Source of the DNA: Streptomyces sp. NBS 14/10
Lineage (GTDB): Bacteria > Actinomycetota > Actinomycetes > Streptomycetales > Streptomycetaceae
Reading direction: 5' to 3'
DNA: 64,000 nucleotides
Assembly: GCF_002224125.1 (NCBI RefSeq)
Contig: NZ_NCSM01000005.1
Span: forward strand, 327,905 to 391,904
The notes beneath the pieces are model-generated. The model worked only from the letters and a program-made list of their open reading frames with translations, made no database searches and had not been told where the DNA came from. Positions 52,159 through 61,020 of the stretch are shown piece after piece; within the stretch, counting starts at the first letter, position 1, and every line of letters begins with the position of its first letter. A program made the position numbers and the translations under genes.

Positions 52159-53195
52159 GCCCCGCCAGGCGGCCCGCTGCTCTCGCGGACGACGAGTTCC
52201 GTGGCGACCTCGACCCGCGTGGTCTCGGGCTGTTCGCCGGCGAGCAGTTGGAGGACCATCCGGGCGGCGAGCGCGGTCATATCGGCGAGCGGGGTGCGCA
52301 CGGTGGTCAGCCGCGGGGTGACCCAGTCGGCGAAGGGCAGATCGTCGAAGCCGACCACGCTCAGGTCCTCGGGGATGCGCAGACCGAGGGTGGCGGCCGC
52401 GCGGAAGGTGCCGAGGGCCTGGTGGTCGCTGCCCGCGAAGATGGCGGTGGGCCGCCGGTCCAGCGCGAGCAGGTCCAGGGCGTGCCGGTGGGCGAGGTCA
52501 TGGGTGAAGTCGCCGTACCGTACGAGCTCCGGGTCGTAGGGCAGCCCGGCCTCCTCCAGCGCCGAGCGGTAGCCGTCGGCGCGGGCGCGTGAGGTGAGAC
52601 GGCGTTGCGGGCCGCTGATGATGGCGATACGGCGGTGGCCGAGCTCGATCAGATGGCGCGTGGCGGCCAGCCCGCCGGGCCAGTTGGTGGCGCCCACCCA
52701 CGGCACACCGGGCGCGGGCTCGTCGACCGGGGCGACCAGCGCGAAGGGAATGCCGAGCCGGCGCAGCTCCTCGTGTTGCGCGGTGGTCAACTCGGGTACG
52801 ACCAGGATCGCGCCGAGGGTGGGCCGGGTGGCCAGGGAGTCCAGCCACTGGCGGGCCAGCCGGGTGCGGCCGTGGGTGGCCGAGACGACCAGGCTCATGC
52901 CGACGCCGTGCAGGGCCTCCTCCGCGCCGCGGATCAGCTCGACCGCCCAGGGGCTGTCCAGTTCGTTGATGACGAAGTCGATCAGCCCGCCGCGCAGCAC
53001 CGCCGAGGCCGCGGGGCGGTGCCGGGCGAGATAGCCGTACCGCTCCAGAAGCCGTTGGACCTTTGCTCTGGTCTTCGAGGAGACATCGGATCTGTTATGC
53101 AGCACCTTTGAGACGGTAGAGACCGAAACGCCCGCCTCCTTCGCTATCTCAGCCAAAGTCGCCCGCGCCATTTCGTCCCCAGCCGTTGACCCCAT
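52137..53195 (-). CDS. LacI-family repressor of the polysaccharide locus
   Basis: 352-residue LacI-type regulator. The helix-turn-helix is ATLAEIAKEAGVSVSTVSKVL (residues about 12-32), then the hinge region, then a sugar-binding domain with HLIELGHRRIAIISGP, AIFAGSDHQALGT and LSVVGFDDLPFADWVTPRLTT. ATG 53195 has AGGAG about 10 nt upstream; ATG 53171 is also in frame with GGGGA 6 nt upstream. It is divergent from the DUF2264 gene, and the perfect dyad between them (53231-53250) is its likely operator. Effector is probably an oligosaccharide released by the locus. Confidence 0.92.
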   Translation of the reverse strand: MGSTAGDEMARATLAEIAKEAGVSVSTVSKVLHNRSDVSSKTRAKVQRLLERYGYLARHRPAASAVLRGGLIDFVINELDSPWAVELIRGAEEALHGVGMSLVVSATHGRTRLARQWLDSLATRPTLGAILVVPELTTAQHEELRRLGIPFALVAPVDEPAPGVPWVGATNWPGGLAATRHLIELGHRRIAIISGPQRRLTSRARADGYRSALEEAGLPYDPELVRYGDFTHDLAHRHALDLLALDRRPTAIFAGSDHQALGTFRAAATLGLRIPEDLSVVGFDDLPFADWVTPRLTTVRTPLADMTALAARMVLQLLAGEQPETTRVEVATELVVRESSGPPGGAQPSDSL

Positions 53196-53230
53196 CCGAT
53201 GTTTCTCCTACCTTTCGGGACGATCTCGGT

Positions 53231-53250
53231 GTTGCGAAAACTATCGCAAC
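53231..53250. promoter_or_regulatory. perfect 7-bp dyad, likely LacI operator
   Basis: GTTGCGA (53231-53237) and TCGCAAC (53244-53250) form a perfect inverted repeat separated by AAACTA. It lies between the divergent LacI and DUF2264 genes, 35 nt before the latter. Its size and placement fit a LacI-family operator. Confidence 0.65.
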
Positions 53251-53284
53251 ATCAACTCCAAGGTATTGAGGTGGTCTTCGAGAG

Positions 53285-55033
53285 ATGACCGACCGCAACG
53301 CGTTGCAGGGGTTCGCACGCCGTCTCACCGAGCCGCTGCTGCCGCACTTCAGCGAGGGCCGGGCCAGGCTCAGGCTCGGCGTCAACACCGCCATCCACGA
53401 CGACACGGCCGCCGAACTGGAGTCCTTCGCCCGGCCCCTGTGGGGCCTCGCACCGCTCGCCGCCGGCGGCGGGGCCTTCGAGCACTGGGGCCACTGGGTG
53501 CGGGGCCTGGCCACTGGCACGGACCCCGACCACCCCGAGTACTGGGGCGAACCCGGCCCCCACGACCAGCGGATCGTCGAGATGGCCGCGATCGGCTTCG
53601 CCCTGGCGCTGGCCCCCGACCGGCTGTGGGACCCGCTCAAGGGGCCCGAGCGGGACCGGGTCGCGCGCTGGCTGCGCTCCGCCCTCGACCGCCCCACCAC
53701 CGAGAACAACTGGCTCTTCTTCCCCGTCCTGATCGGCCTCGGCCTCGACCGGGTCGGCGTGTCCTACGACCCCGCCCCGATCCGGGTGAGGCTGGACCGG
53801 CTGGAGTCCTTCGCGCTCGGCGACGGCTGGTACGCGGACGGGCCCACCGAGCGCCGCGACTACTACGTGCCGTGGGCGATGCACTTCTACGGGCTGCTGT
53901 ACGCGGCGCTCGCCGGTGAGCGCGACCCCGAGCGCGCGGTGCGCTTCCGGATGCGCGCCTCGCTGTTCGCGGCGGACTTCCAGCACTGGTTCGCGGACGA
54001 CGGGGCCGCCGTCCCGTACGGCCGCAGCCTCACCTACCGCTTCGCGCAGGCCGCGTTCTGGGCCGCGCTGCCGTACGCCGGGGTCGAGGCGCTGCCGTGG
54101 GGCGTGGTCAAGGGGCATCTGCTGCGCCATCTGCGCTGGTGGCAGCGGCGCCCGGAGGCCGTGGGCGAGGGCCTGCTGTCCATCGGCTACGGCTATCCGC
54201 AGCCCGCGCTCGCCGAGCAGTACAACGCCCCGGGTTCCCCGTACTGGGCGATGAAGTCCTTGCTGCCCCTCGCGCTCCCCGCGAGCCATCCGTTCTGGAC
54301 CGCGCCGGAGCCGCCCGCCCCGGCCCTCGCCCCCGTCAGCGCCCAGCCGCACGCGGGCGCGGTGCTGATGCGCGCGGACGGCGAGGTCACGCTGCTGGCC
54401 GGCCGGCAGCACCACGCGTGGGTGCGGCACGGCGCGGAGAAGTACGCCAAGTTCGCGTACTCGACCCGGTTCGGCTTCAGTCTGCCCTCGGGTCCGCTGG
54501 GCCTGGAGCAGGGGGCGTACGACTCGATGCTCGCCCTGAGCGACGACGGCAACCACTACCGCGTCCGCGAGGAGCCCGGCGCCACACAGGTGGCCGGGGA
54601 CACCATCCGCTGCACCTGGCACCCCTGGCCGGACGTCGAGATCACCACCTGGCTGACCGCCGCCCCGCCCTGGCATCTGCGCACCCATCGCATCCGCACC
54701 GGGCGCGCGCTGCACACCGCCGAGGGCGGCTTCGCGATCGACCGGGACCCGGGCCTTACCCGGCAGGCCTGCGCCGGGCGGGCCAGGGCCTGGGGGCCGG
54801 CCGGGCTGACCGGTCTGATCGACAGCGACGGGCAGCGCACCGGGCGGGTCGTCGACGCTCTGCCCGGCACGAATGTGCTCGCCCGGCGCACCGCCCTGCC
54901 CACGCTCATCGGACAGCTGACGCCCGGTGAGCACTGGCTGCGGTGTGTCGTCCTCGGCACCGCCGCGGGACCGGAGGGCGAGGCCGCTTGGAGGCGCCCA
55001 CCCGCACACCCCACCATGGGAGGCAGTACATGA
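53285..55033 (+). CDS. DUF2264-domain protein (probable uronide hydrolase)
   Basis: 582-residue cytosolic protein. The N-terminal 360 residues are an (alpha/alpha)-type barrel with the DUF2264 pattern: FARPLWGLAPLAAGGGAFEHWGHWV, NPDHPEYWGEPGPHDQRIVE-like segment, TENNWLFFPVLIGLGL and YYVPWAMHFYGLLYA. The C-terminal part is beta-rich. Family members are linked to polysaccharide use, and some are reported as uronosyl hydrolases; activity here is unproven. No signal peptide, so it acts on imported sugars. The stop overlaps the next gene by 4 nt (ATGA). Confidence 0.85.
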   Translation: MTDRNALQGFARRLTEPLLPHFSEGRARLRLGVNTAIHDDTAAELESFARPLWGLAPLAAGGGAFEHWGHWVRGLATGTDPDHPEYWGEPGPHDQRIVEMAAIGFALALAPDRLWDPLKGPERDRVARWLRSALDRPTTENNWLFFPVLIGLGLDRVGVSYDPAPIRVRLDRLESFALGDGWYADGPTERRDYYVPWAMHFYGLLYAALAGERDPERAVRFRMRASLFAADFQHWFADDGAAVPYGRSLTYRFAQAAFWAALPYAGVEALPWGVVKGHLLRHLRWWQRRPEAVGEGLLSIGYGYPQPALAEQYNAPGSPYWAMKSLLPLALPASHPFWTAPEPPAPALAPVSAQPHAGAVLMRADGEVTLLAGRQHHAWVRHGAEKYAKFAYSTRFGFSLPSGPLGLEQGAYDSMLALSDDGNHYRVREEPGATQVAGDTIRCTWHPWPDVEITTWLTAAPPWHLRTHRIRTGRALHTAEGGFAIDRDPGLTRQACAGRARAWGPAGLTGLIDSDGQRTGRVVDALPGTNVLARRTALPTLIGQLTPGEHWLRCVVLGTAAGPEGEAAWRRPPAHPTMGGST

Positions 55034-57729
55034 GATCCGCGTTCAGGATCGTGTCCATGGTCGCCGCGGCAGCGGCGGCCCTGGCCACGACATCGTTCCC
55101 CGGGGCCGCGGCGGCCGACACCGCGGCCGGCGCGCCCCGGGGCCATACGTACCACGTCGCCACCTGGGGCGCCGACCGGGCGGACGGCAGCGCCGCGCAC
55201 CCGCTGCGCACCATCGGCCGCTGCACCGAACTGGTCCGGCCCGGCGACACCTGTCTGATCCACCGCGGCCGCTACCGCGAACGCGTCGCCCCGCCCTCGG
55301 GCACCAAGGACGCGCCGATCACCATCGCCGCGTACGGGGACGGCACCGTCACCGTCGACGGCACCAGGACCGTGAAGGGCTGGCGGGACGCGGGCGACGG
55401 GCTGGTCGCCACCGAGGTGGACCTGCCGCTCGACCCCAGCGAGAACGCCCTGTTCGTCGACGGCGAGCGGGCCATGGAGGGGCGCTGGCCCAACTCGGGG
55501 CCGGATCCGCTCAATCCGTCCTGGGCCGTGGCCGAGCGGACCTCCACCGATCAGCACATCGACGACCCCGATCTGCCGGCCGGCGACTTCACCGGCGCCA
55601 CCGTCCATCTGTGGGCCGGGTCCAACCCCTGGAGCCAGCAGACCGGCACGGTGACCGCCACCGCCACCGGCGCGCTCGACTTCAAAGGCGGCAACTACCG
55701 CTGCACCCCGCTGTGCATGGGCGACCAGAACTACCGCAACTACTACCTGGTCGGCGCCAAGTCCACCCTCGACCAGCCGGGCGAGTGGTACTACGACAAG
55801 GGCGCCAAGCGGCTGTACCTGGTCCCGCCCAAGGGCGGCCTCGCGGGCCACACCGTGACCGCGAAGTACGAGAGCTGGGGCGTGGACCTGGCCGGCAGCT
55901 CGTACGTCACCGTCCGGGGGCTCGATCTGTGGGGCACCTCGCTGCGCACGGGCGACACCAGCACGGGCGTGCTCGTCGAGGGGCTGCGGGCCCGCTATAT
56001 CTCCGAGTTCTCGACCCTGCCCATGCCACGCGACGACGAGCTGGCCATCCCGCCCTTCGAGGGGCATATCGTCGCCGCCCGGGTGCTGGGCTCGGGGGTG
56101 CAGATCCGCGGCAGCGGGAACACCCTGCGCGACAGCGATATCGGGTACTCCGCGGGCACCGGCGTGCTGCTGCGCGGCAGCGGGAACACCGTGACCAACA
56201 CGTACATCCACGACGTCGGCTGGATGGGCAGCTACACGCCCGGTATCGAGATCAACGGCAGTGGGCAGACCGTCACCCACAACACGATCCGGCGCACCGG
56301 CCGGGCGAGCATCGACACCGCCTGGCAGCTCAACGGGGTGTCCTTCCACGACAACCGCATCGCCTACAACGACCTGTCCGAGGCCATGCGCACCTCGCGC
56401 GACGGCAGCCCGTTCTATGTGTGCTGCAACCTGGACGCCAAGGGCACCAGCGTCGACCACAACACCGTCCACGACGCCGACGGCCAGGTCGGCTACTACA
56501 TCGACAACTCCTCGAGCAACTTCCTGCTGCACCACAACGTGGCGTACAACACCGGCTCCCGCGGCACCTTCTTCAACGGCCACAGCAGCGTCAGCCTCGG
56601 CAACCGCGACCACCACTCCACCTACGGCCTCGGTGTCTCCACCGCCGTCCGGCTGAGCGGCGCGACCGACGCCTCGGGCACCTACGTCAGCAACGACGTG
56701 GCGCTCGCGCCGATGGACATCACCGGGCCGGGCGACCCGGCCCCGGTGGTGCGCAGCAACCTGCTGCCGCCCGCCGACCCGGGTTACACCGACGCGCGCA
56801 ACGGCGAGCTGTGGCCGCGCGAGGGCTCGCCGGCCATCGACGCGGGCGAGACCGTGGACGGCGTGACCACCGGTGTCCGGGGCGCGGGCCCCGACCAGGG
56901 GGCGTATGAGTACGGCGCACCGATCTGGTCGTCCGGCTGCGATCTGCCGGGCTGCCAGTCGCGGGTCCACAACGACGGCTGGAAGGCCACCGCCTCCGAC
57001 GGCAGCGACGCCTCGGACGCCGTCGACGGCGTCCAGACCACCCAGTGGAAAGGGACGGCCGCACAGGCTACGGGCCAGTCGCTCACGCTCGACCTCGGCG
57101 CGGCCAAGACCTTCGACCGGCTGTCGATCGACGCCGGTATGGACGCCACCGGCCACCCGTACGGCTTCGCCGTGTCCGTCAGCGACGACGGCAGCCACTG
57201 GGGCGCGCCCGTCGCCCGGGTCGGCGGCCGCTCCTTCACCCAGGACGCGGTGTTCCCGCAGCAGACCGCGCGCTATCTGCGCGTCGAGCTGACGGCCCCC
57301 GGCGAGGTCCCCTGGGCCGTCAACGAGATCCGGCTCTACGCCGACGGCCCGGACGCCGCGGCCACCCTCCAGGCCGAGCAGGCCACTTCCGTACGCGGGG
57401 CCGACCGGGGCGAGGCGGCCACCGGAGTGCTCGGCTCGGGCGACCGGATCGGCTTCCGCGGGGTGCGGTTCGGCGCGGGCGCGGACAAGCTGACCGTACG
57501 GCTGGCCTCCGCCGGCTGCGGCCGGGGCTGCTCGCTGCAACTGCGGCTCGACGCCCCGGACGGCCGGGTGGCCGCCACATTGCCGGTGCCGGACACCGGC
57601 TCCACCGACACCTGGCAGGAGCGGTCGGTGGCACTCCCCCGCACCGTCACCGGCACGCATGATGTCTATCTCGTGGCCACCGGCGGCCCCCGGGTCGCCG
57701 CCCTCGACTGGCTGACGCTGCGCCGCTGA
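55030..57729 (+). CDS. secreted parallel beta-helix protein with two carbohydrate-binding domains
   Basis: 899-residue exported protein. The signal peptide ends near AAAADTAAG. A right-handed beta-helix of about 600 residues follows, starting HTYHVATWGADRADGSAAHPLRTI, with many 'GNT-x-x-x-N-x-I' turns (GSGNTLRDSDIGYS, GSGNTVTNTYIHD, DHNTVHDADG); polysaccharide lyases of this shape cut pectin or similar polymers. Residues about 650-770 look like an F5/8 type C (CBM32) domain (WKATASDGSDASDAVDGVQTT), and the last 130 residues resemble a CBM6-type domain (EQATSVRG...VALDWLTLRR). It is translationally coupled to the DUF2264 gene, so the pair should degrade one glycan. Confidence 0.85.
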   Translation: MRSAFRIVSMVAAAAAALATTSFPGAAAADTAAGAPRGHTYHVATWGADRADGSAAHPLRTIGRCTELVRPGDTCLIHRGRYRERVAPPSGTKDAPITIAAYGDGTVTVDGTRTVKGWRDAGDGLVATEVDLPLDPSENALFVDGERAMEGRWPNSGPDPLNPSWAVAERTSTDQHIDDPDLPAGDFTGATVHLWAGSNPWSQQTGTVTATATGALDFKGGNYRCTPLCMGDQNYRNYYLVGAKSTLDQPGEWYYDKGAKRLYLVPPKGGLAGHTVTAKYESWGVDLAGSSYVTVRGLDLWGTSLRTGDTSTGVLVEGLRARYISEFSTLPMPRDDELAIPPFEGHIVAARVLGSGVQIRGSGNTLRDSDIGYSAGTGVLLRGSGNTVTNTYIHDVGWMGSYTPGIEINGSGQTVTHNTIRRTGRASIDTAWQLNGVSFHDNRIAYNDLSEAMRTSRDGSPFYVCCNLDAKGTSVDHNTVHDADGQVGYYIDNSSSNFLLHHNVAYNTGSRGTFFNGHSSVSLGNRDHHSTYGLGVSTAVRLSGATDASGTYVSNDVALAPMDITGPGDPAPVVRSNLLPPADPGYTDARNGELWPREGSPAIDAGETVDGVTTGVRGAGPDQGAYEYGAPIWSSGCDLPGCQSRVHNDGWKATASDGSDASDAVDGVQTTQWKGTAAQATGQSLTLDLGAAKTFDRLSIDAGMDATGHPYGFAVSVSDDGSHWGAPVARVGGRSFTQDAVFPQQTARYLRVELTAPGEVPWAVNEIRLYADGPDAAATLQAEQATSVRGADRGEAATGVLGSGDRIGFRGVRFGAGADKLTVRLASAGCGRGCSLQLRLDAPDGRVAATLPVPDTGSTDTWQERSVALPRTVTGTHDVYLVATGGPRVAALDWLTLRR

Positions 57730-57744
57730 TGTCCAGTTGATGTC

Positions 57745-57778
57745 TGCTGGGGCGGGCCGGGTCAGGCCCGTCCCAGCA
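57745..57778. terminator. bidirectional terminator hairpin
   Basis: A 14-bp stem with a single G-U position (TGCTGGGGCGGGCC / GGCCCGTCCCAGCA) and a 6-nt loop lies between the convergent beta-helix and Nudix-like genes, overlapping the last codons of the latter. It can end both transcripts. Confidence 0.7.
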
Positions 57779-58937
57779 GCGCGTCCCGGTGCAGCCAGGC
57801 AAGCCTGAGCAGGGCGGCCCCGGCGGGCTGCATGGGTTCCACCGTCGTGAGCCGTTCGATGTGGTCGGCCCGGAAGGGCACGCCCATCGAGCGGCCGGTG
57901 CCGTCCTCGACGCCGACGAGATGTCCTTCGTCGTTCGTCGCGGCCAGGTCCTGGAAGAGTTCGTCGAAGACCTCGGCGTCCAGGACGAGCACGGTGAGCA
58001 TGTCGATGACGAACGTCAGCGGGTCCACGCCGAGCCCCAGCCAGTGGACACTCGCCGCGCCCGAGGCGCGGGCGTCGCCCAGGGCCCGGTTGAAGGGCCA
58101 TGCGTCGTAGTCGACGGGCGCGGTGTCGCTGCCGTAGTCCTCGCTCGTGCCCAGCAGTTCCTCGCTGAGCTCCCGGACGATCGCGCGCCACAGGCCGAAG
58201 TCGTTGGCCTCGTTCCAGGGGGCGTCGTGGGACGGCTGGAACATGCCGACCGGCGTCACCTGGTGGAGCCCGCCCGCGGTGGCGACCTTCGCCGGATCGC
58301 GCCAGTGGAGGATGAATTCGGCGTGGCCGGTGGGGTCATGGCGCAGGACGAGGGTGCTGATGCCCGCCATGACCGGGCGGACGGTCAGCTCGGTCGGGTC
58401 GCCGATGAGGGCGCGGAACGGTGTGCGCACCGGGCCGCCACCATACGAGGCCGCGGCGAATTCATGCGCGGCGGCCTCGCAGATGTCGATGACGTCGAAG
58501 TAGTGGCCGCGGCCGAAGGTGAGCGTGGCCGCGTCATCGCCCCTCACCTGGAGCAGCCGGTAACACGCGCGGTTCTCGAAGAGGCGGGGGCGCGCCAGCT
58601 CACCGACGGCCTCGGCGTACGAGGCGTACGGTGTGCCGTCATCGCGCAGCGGCCGGATGGGGTCGAGCGCGGGGCTGTGCCCGTCCACCGGAGTGGCTGG
58701 GGTCTCGCCGGTCCACACCAGCCGCACCCGCTCCAGCGGGACGGGCCGGTCGGGGATCCACCCCGGCCGGGCGAGCAGAGGGGTTCCGGCCACTCGCCGG
58801 TGGGCGGGGAAGGCTTCGGCGGCGCGGGCGGTCAGCTCGGACCGGCGCCGGTTCAGATCCGCTCGTACGGAGCGCCACTGGTCGCGGGTTCGGCCGGGCT
58901 GCACGCGCGGGGCGGATACGGGGTGGTCATGGGTCAC
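57762..58937 (-). CDS. Nudix-like domain protein of unknown function
   Basis: 391-residue cytosolic protein I cannot name. The C-terminal half has a Nudix-like core: GGLHQVTPVGMFQPSHDAPW, then WRAIVRELSEELLGTSEDYG, i.e. the G...E-x7-REL-x-EELxG box with an insert, followed by a strand-rich region. The N-terminal half (DQWRSVRADLNRRRSELTARA, then RVRLVWTGETPATPVDG, then FENRACYRLLQVRGDD) is unassigned. Some Streptomyces homologues are fused to an XRE DNA-binding domain, but here only a 40-residue Arg-rich start precedes it. ATG 58937 has GGGAGGTG 5 nt upstream. It stands between the two beta-helix genes on the minus strand. Confidence 0.68.
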   Translation of the reverse strand: MTHDHPVSAPRVQPGRTRDQWRSVRADLNRRRSELTARAAEAFPAHRRVAGTPLLARPGWIPDRPVPLERVRLVWTGETPATPVDGHSPALDPIRPLRDDGTPYASYAEAVGELARPRLFENRACYRLLQVRGDDAATLTFGRGHYFDVIDICEAAAHEFAAASYGGGPVRTPFRALIGDPTELTVRPVMAGISTLVLRHDPTGHAEFILHWRDPAKVATAGGLHQVTPVGMFQPSHDAPWNEANDFGLWRAIVRELSEELLGTSEDYGSDTAPVDYDAWPFNRALGDARASGAASVHWLGLGVDPLTFVIDMLTVLVLDAEVFDELFQDLAATNDEGHLVGVEDGTGRSMGVPFRADHIERLTTVEPMQPAGAALLRLAWLHRDALLGRA

Positions 58938-58990
58938 CTCCCCTCTTTACCAGCAGCCGGTGCGGCGTGTTCGCCAGTACCCGGTGCGGC

Positions 58991-59025
58991 GTGCCCGGCC
59001 GGCGGTTCCGCCACCGGCCGGGCAC
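58991..59025 (-). terminator. terminator hairpin after the second beta-helix gene
   Basis: A perfect 12-bp stem (GTGCCCGGCCGG / CCGGCCGGGCAC) with an 11-nt loop lies 5 nt beyond the stop of the minus-strand beta-helix gene and before the Nudix-like gene. Confidence 0.7.
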
Positions 59026-59030
59026 GGCCG

Positions 59031-60749
59031 TCACCGCCGGTACTCGACGGCGCCGGTGTCCGGGGCGCCCTGGTACAGGCGGGTGCCGATGTAGTCACGG
59101 CCGCCGTTGTCCGGCGTGGCCGCGCCGCCGTCGATCAGCGGTGACCCCTTGGCCGGGGCGAAGCCCAGGGCCGTGCTGAGCTGCGGTCCGGTGGCGGCCG
59201 TGCCGTACGGGCCCGAGACGGCCGGGTCCCGGAACAGCGGGTCTCCCGTGCGGGCGGCGGTGTCGGTCGCGGGGACGGGCAGCGTGGCGCCACCGTAGAA
59301 GTTGCGGCCGTAGGTGATGGTCGGGCTGGTGGTCAGGGACGCGTCGGCGACCGACGAGTAGAAGGCGTTGTCGTGGAGGTCGTACCGGGCGGCGAGGGAG
59401 GACCCGTAGCCGTACACCACGTAGCGGCTCGTCGCGTTGTACACGGTGTTGTTGTGGACCTCCGCGGTGGCCGCCTTGTCGGAGTGCAGATAGATGGGGT
59501 ACCGGGAGTTTCCGCTGACGATGTTGTAGCGGACCACGACGTCGCCGAACGCGAACTGGCAGAGCAGGAAGCCGTCTCCGTTGTCGTGCACGAAGTTGTA
59601 CTGGATGACGACCCGTGTGGTGCCCTTGTCCGCGTCGATGCCGTTGGAGTCGGCGCCCCCGGCCTTCTGCTGCGTCCGGTACACCTCGTTGCGCTGGATC
59701 ACCACATCGTCGGAGTAGTACGTCTCGATGCCCGAGGTCCCCGTCGCGTCGACCACGTTGTGATCGACCAGGGCGCCCCGCACATTGGTCAGATAGATCC
59801 CGTTGCATCCGTAGGCCGTGCCGGCCTGGGTGATGTAGTTGTCGCGGATGGTCACCTTGGTGTGCGGGGTGAAGGTGGTGTCGGCGGCCGAGGTGCGGGT
59901 ACCCCAGCCTGTCGGAGTGGCGATGGTGTTGCCGTTCGCGTCCTTCCCGTCACCCGTGTACTGCTTCACCACGATCCCGGCGAACGAGGTGTTGCGCACC
60001 GTGGAGTGCCGCACCTCGATGTCGTTGAGGACGGTCGGCGTGGCGGGCGGCGCGGTGATGTCGGGCACGGTGGTGTCGAAGATGATGCCACCGGTCTTCT
60101 TCGAGCCGTCCCAGCCCGTCTTGAAGTGGATTCCGGGTGCGTTGTTCGAGACGCTGCCGCTGATCCAGTTCACCTCGCCCGTGACGTCGTGGACGTCGAC
60201 CCGCTCGATGACGAAGTGGTCGAGCCGCCGCGAGTCGTCCCCCGACACATGGATGCCGCGCAGATCGCGCAGGTTCTCGCCGGGTGTGCCGGTGGCGGGG
60301 ACGGCGTTGCTGACGTCGAGGTCGCCGATCTCCCAGTACTCCTGGTTGAACAGGCGGACCGCGTCATCGACCCGCCCCTCCCCCTCGATCCTCGGCTTCG
60401 GCCCCTTGCCGTAGTCGCCGATCACGATCGGCCGGTGCTCCTCGCCCGACCCCTTGGGCCACAGCTGCCCCTGCCATGAGCCACCGGCCTTGAGCAGGAT
60501 GCGGTCACCGGGCCGGAACGTCGTCCGGTTGACCTGGTCGAGGCTCCGCCAGGGCGTGGCGGCGCTGGTGCCCGAAGCGCTGTCGTTCCCCGCGCGCGAG
60601 TCCACGTAGTACGTGATTCCGCCCGGCGGGTCGTCGGCCCGGGCGGTGGCGGGCGGCCCGAGCAGCGGGAACGCGCCCAGGGCGACCGCGACGAGCGGGC
60701 CGAGCAGCCGGCCGCGCCCGGCGCGTCTGACTGGGTGCATAGGTGTCAT
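59031..60749 (-). CDS. secreted right-handed beta-helix protein (pectate-lyase-like)
   Basis: 572-residue exported protein. The signal peptide GRLLGPLVAVALGAFPLLG ends near TARA, and the mature chain starts ITYYVDSRAGNDSASGTSAATPWRSL, the standard opening of DUF1565/PL9-type beta-helix proteins. The helix coils carry repeated 'N-x-I/V-x-D-N' turns (VDHNVVDATG, IQRNEVYRTQ, IQYNFVHDNG, VRYNIVSGN). Two cysteines lie in the coil region. Specific lyase residues cannot be read. ATG 60749 has GGAAGGGG 6 nt upstream. Upstream GAAAGCGCT sites suggest control by a LacI-type protein. Confidence 0.85.
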   Translation of the reverse strand: MTPMHPVRRAGRGRLLGPLVAVALGAFPLLGPPATARADDPPGGITYYVDSRAGNDSASGTSAATPWRSLDQVNRTTFRPGDRILLKAGGSWQGQLWPKGSGEEHRPIVIGDYGKGPKPRIEGEGRVDDAVRLFNQEYWEIGDLDVSNAVPATGTPGENLRDLRGIHVSGDDSRRLDHFVIERVDVHDVTGEVNWISGSVSNNAPGIHFKTGWDGSKKTGGIIFDTTVPDITAPPATPTVLNDIEVRHSTVRNTSFAGIVVKQYTGDGKDANGNTIATPTGWGTRTSAADTTFTPHTKVTIRDNYITQAGTAYGCNGIYLTNVRGALVDHNVVDATGTSGIETYYSDDVVIQRNEVYRTQQKAGGADSNGIDADKGTTRVVIQYNFVHDNGDGFLLCQFAFGDVVVRYNIVSGNSRYPIYLHSDKAATAEVHNNTVYNATSRYVVYGYGSSLAARYDLHDNAFYSSVADASLTTSPTITYGRNFYGGATLPVPATDTAARTGDPLFRDPAVSGPYGTAATGPQLSTALGFAPAKGSPLIDGGAATPDNGGRDYIGTRLYQGAPDTGAVEYRR

Positions 60750-60796
60750 CGTCGACCCCTTCCTCGGGATGGTTGCCGCGCTGCGGCCGAGTCATG

Positions 60797-60928
60797 GAAA
60801 GCGCTCTCACGCGCCCCTGTCAAGGCATCACGCATGCCTTGCACCGAACTCCGCTTGCGCAGTGGCGTATCGCCCCCGCCGGTTCTCATTTCTTGGATCT
60901 CATCACCCACGAAAGAGACAGCGCTTTC
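60797..60928. promoter_or_regulatory. paired GAAAGCGCT / AGCGCTTTC sites upstream of the beta-helix gene
   Basis: GAAAGCGCT at 60797-60805 and its exact inverse AGCGCTTTC at 60920-60928 flank the promoter region of the minus-strand beta-helix gene. These 9-mers match half of the common LacI-family operator GAAAGCGCTTTC. Looping by one repressor is possible. Confidence 0.45.
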
Positions 60929-60952
60929 TGGAGCTCTCACATCTGTCCCAGA

Positions 60953-61001
60953 TACCCCCGGGGGTAATTCTGCTAGGGTCGGCCACATACCCCCGGGGGT
61001 A
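60953..61001. promoter_or_regulatory. promoter with two CstR/CsoR-type operators
   Basis: TACCCCCGGGGGTA occurs at 60953-60966 and again at 60988-61001, one on each side of a TAGGGT -10-like hexamer (60974-60979). These GC palindromes with TA ends are classic CsoR-family operators. They precede the MBL-rhodanese gene; a third near-identical site precedes the repressor gene at 63891. Confidence 0.8.
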
Positions 61002-61020
61002 AATGAGAGACGAAGGGAGC

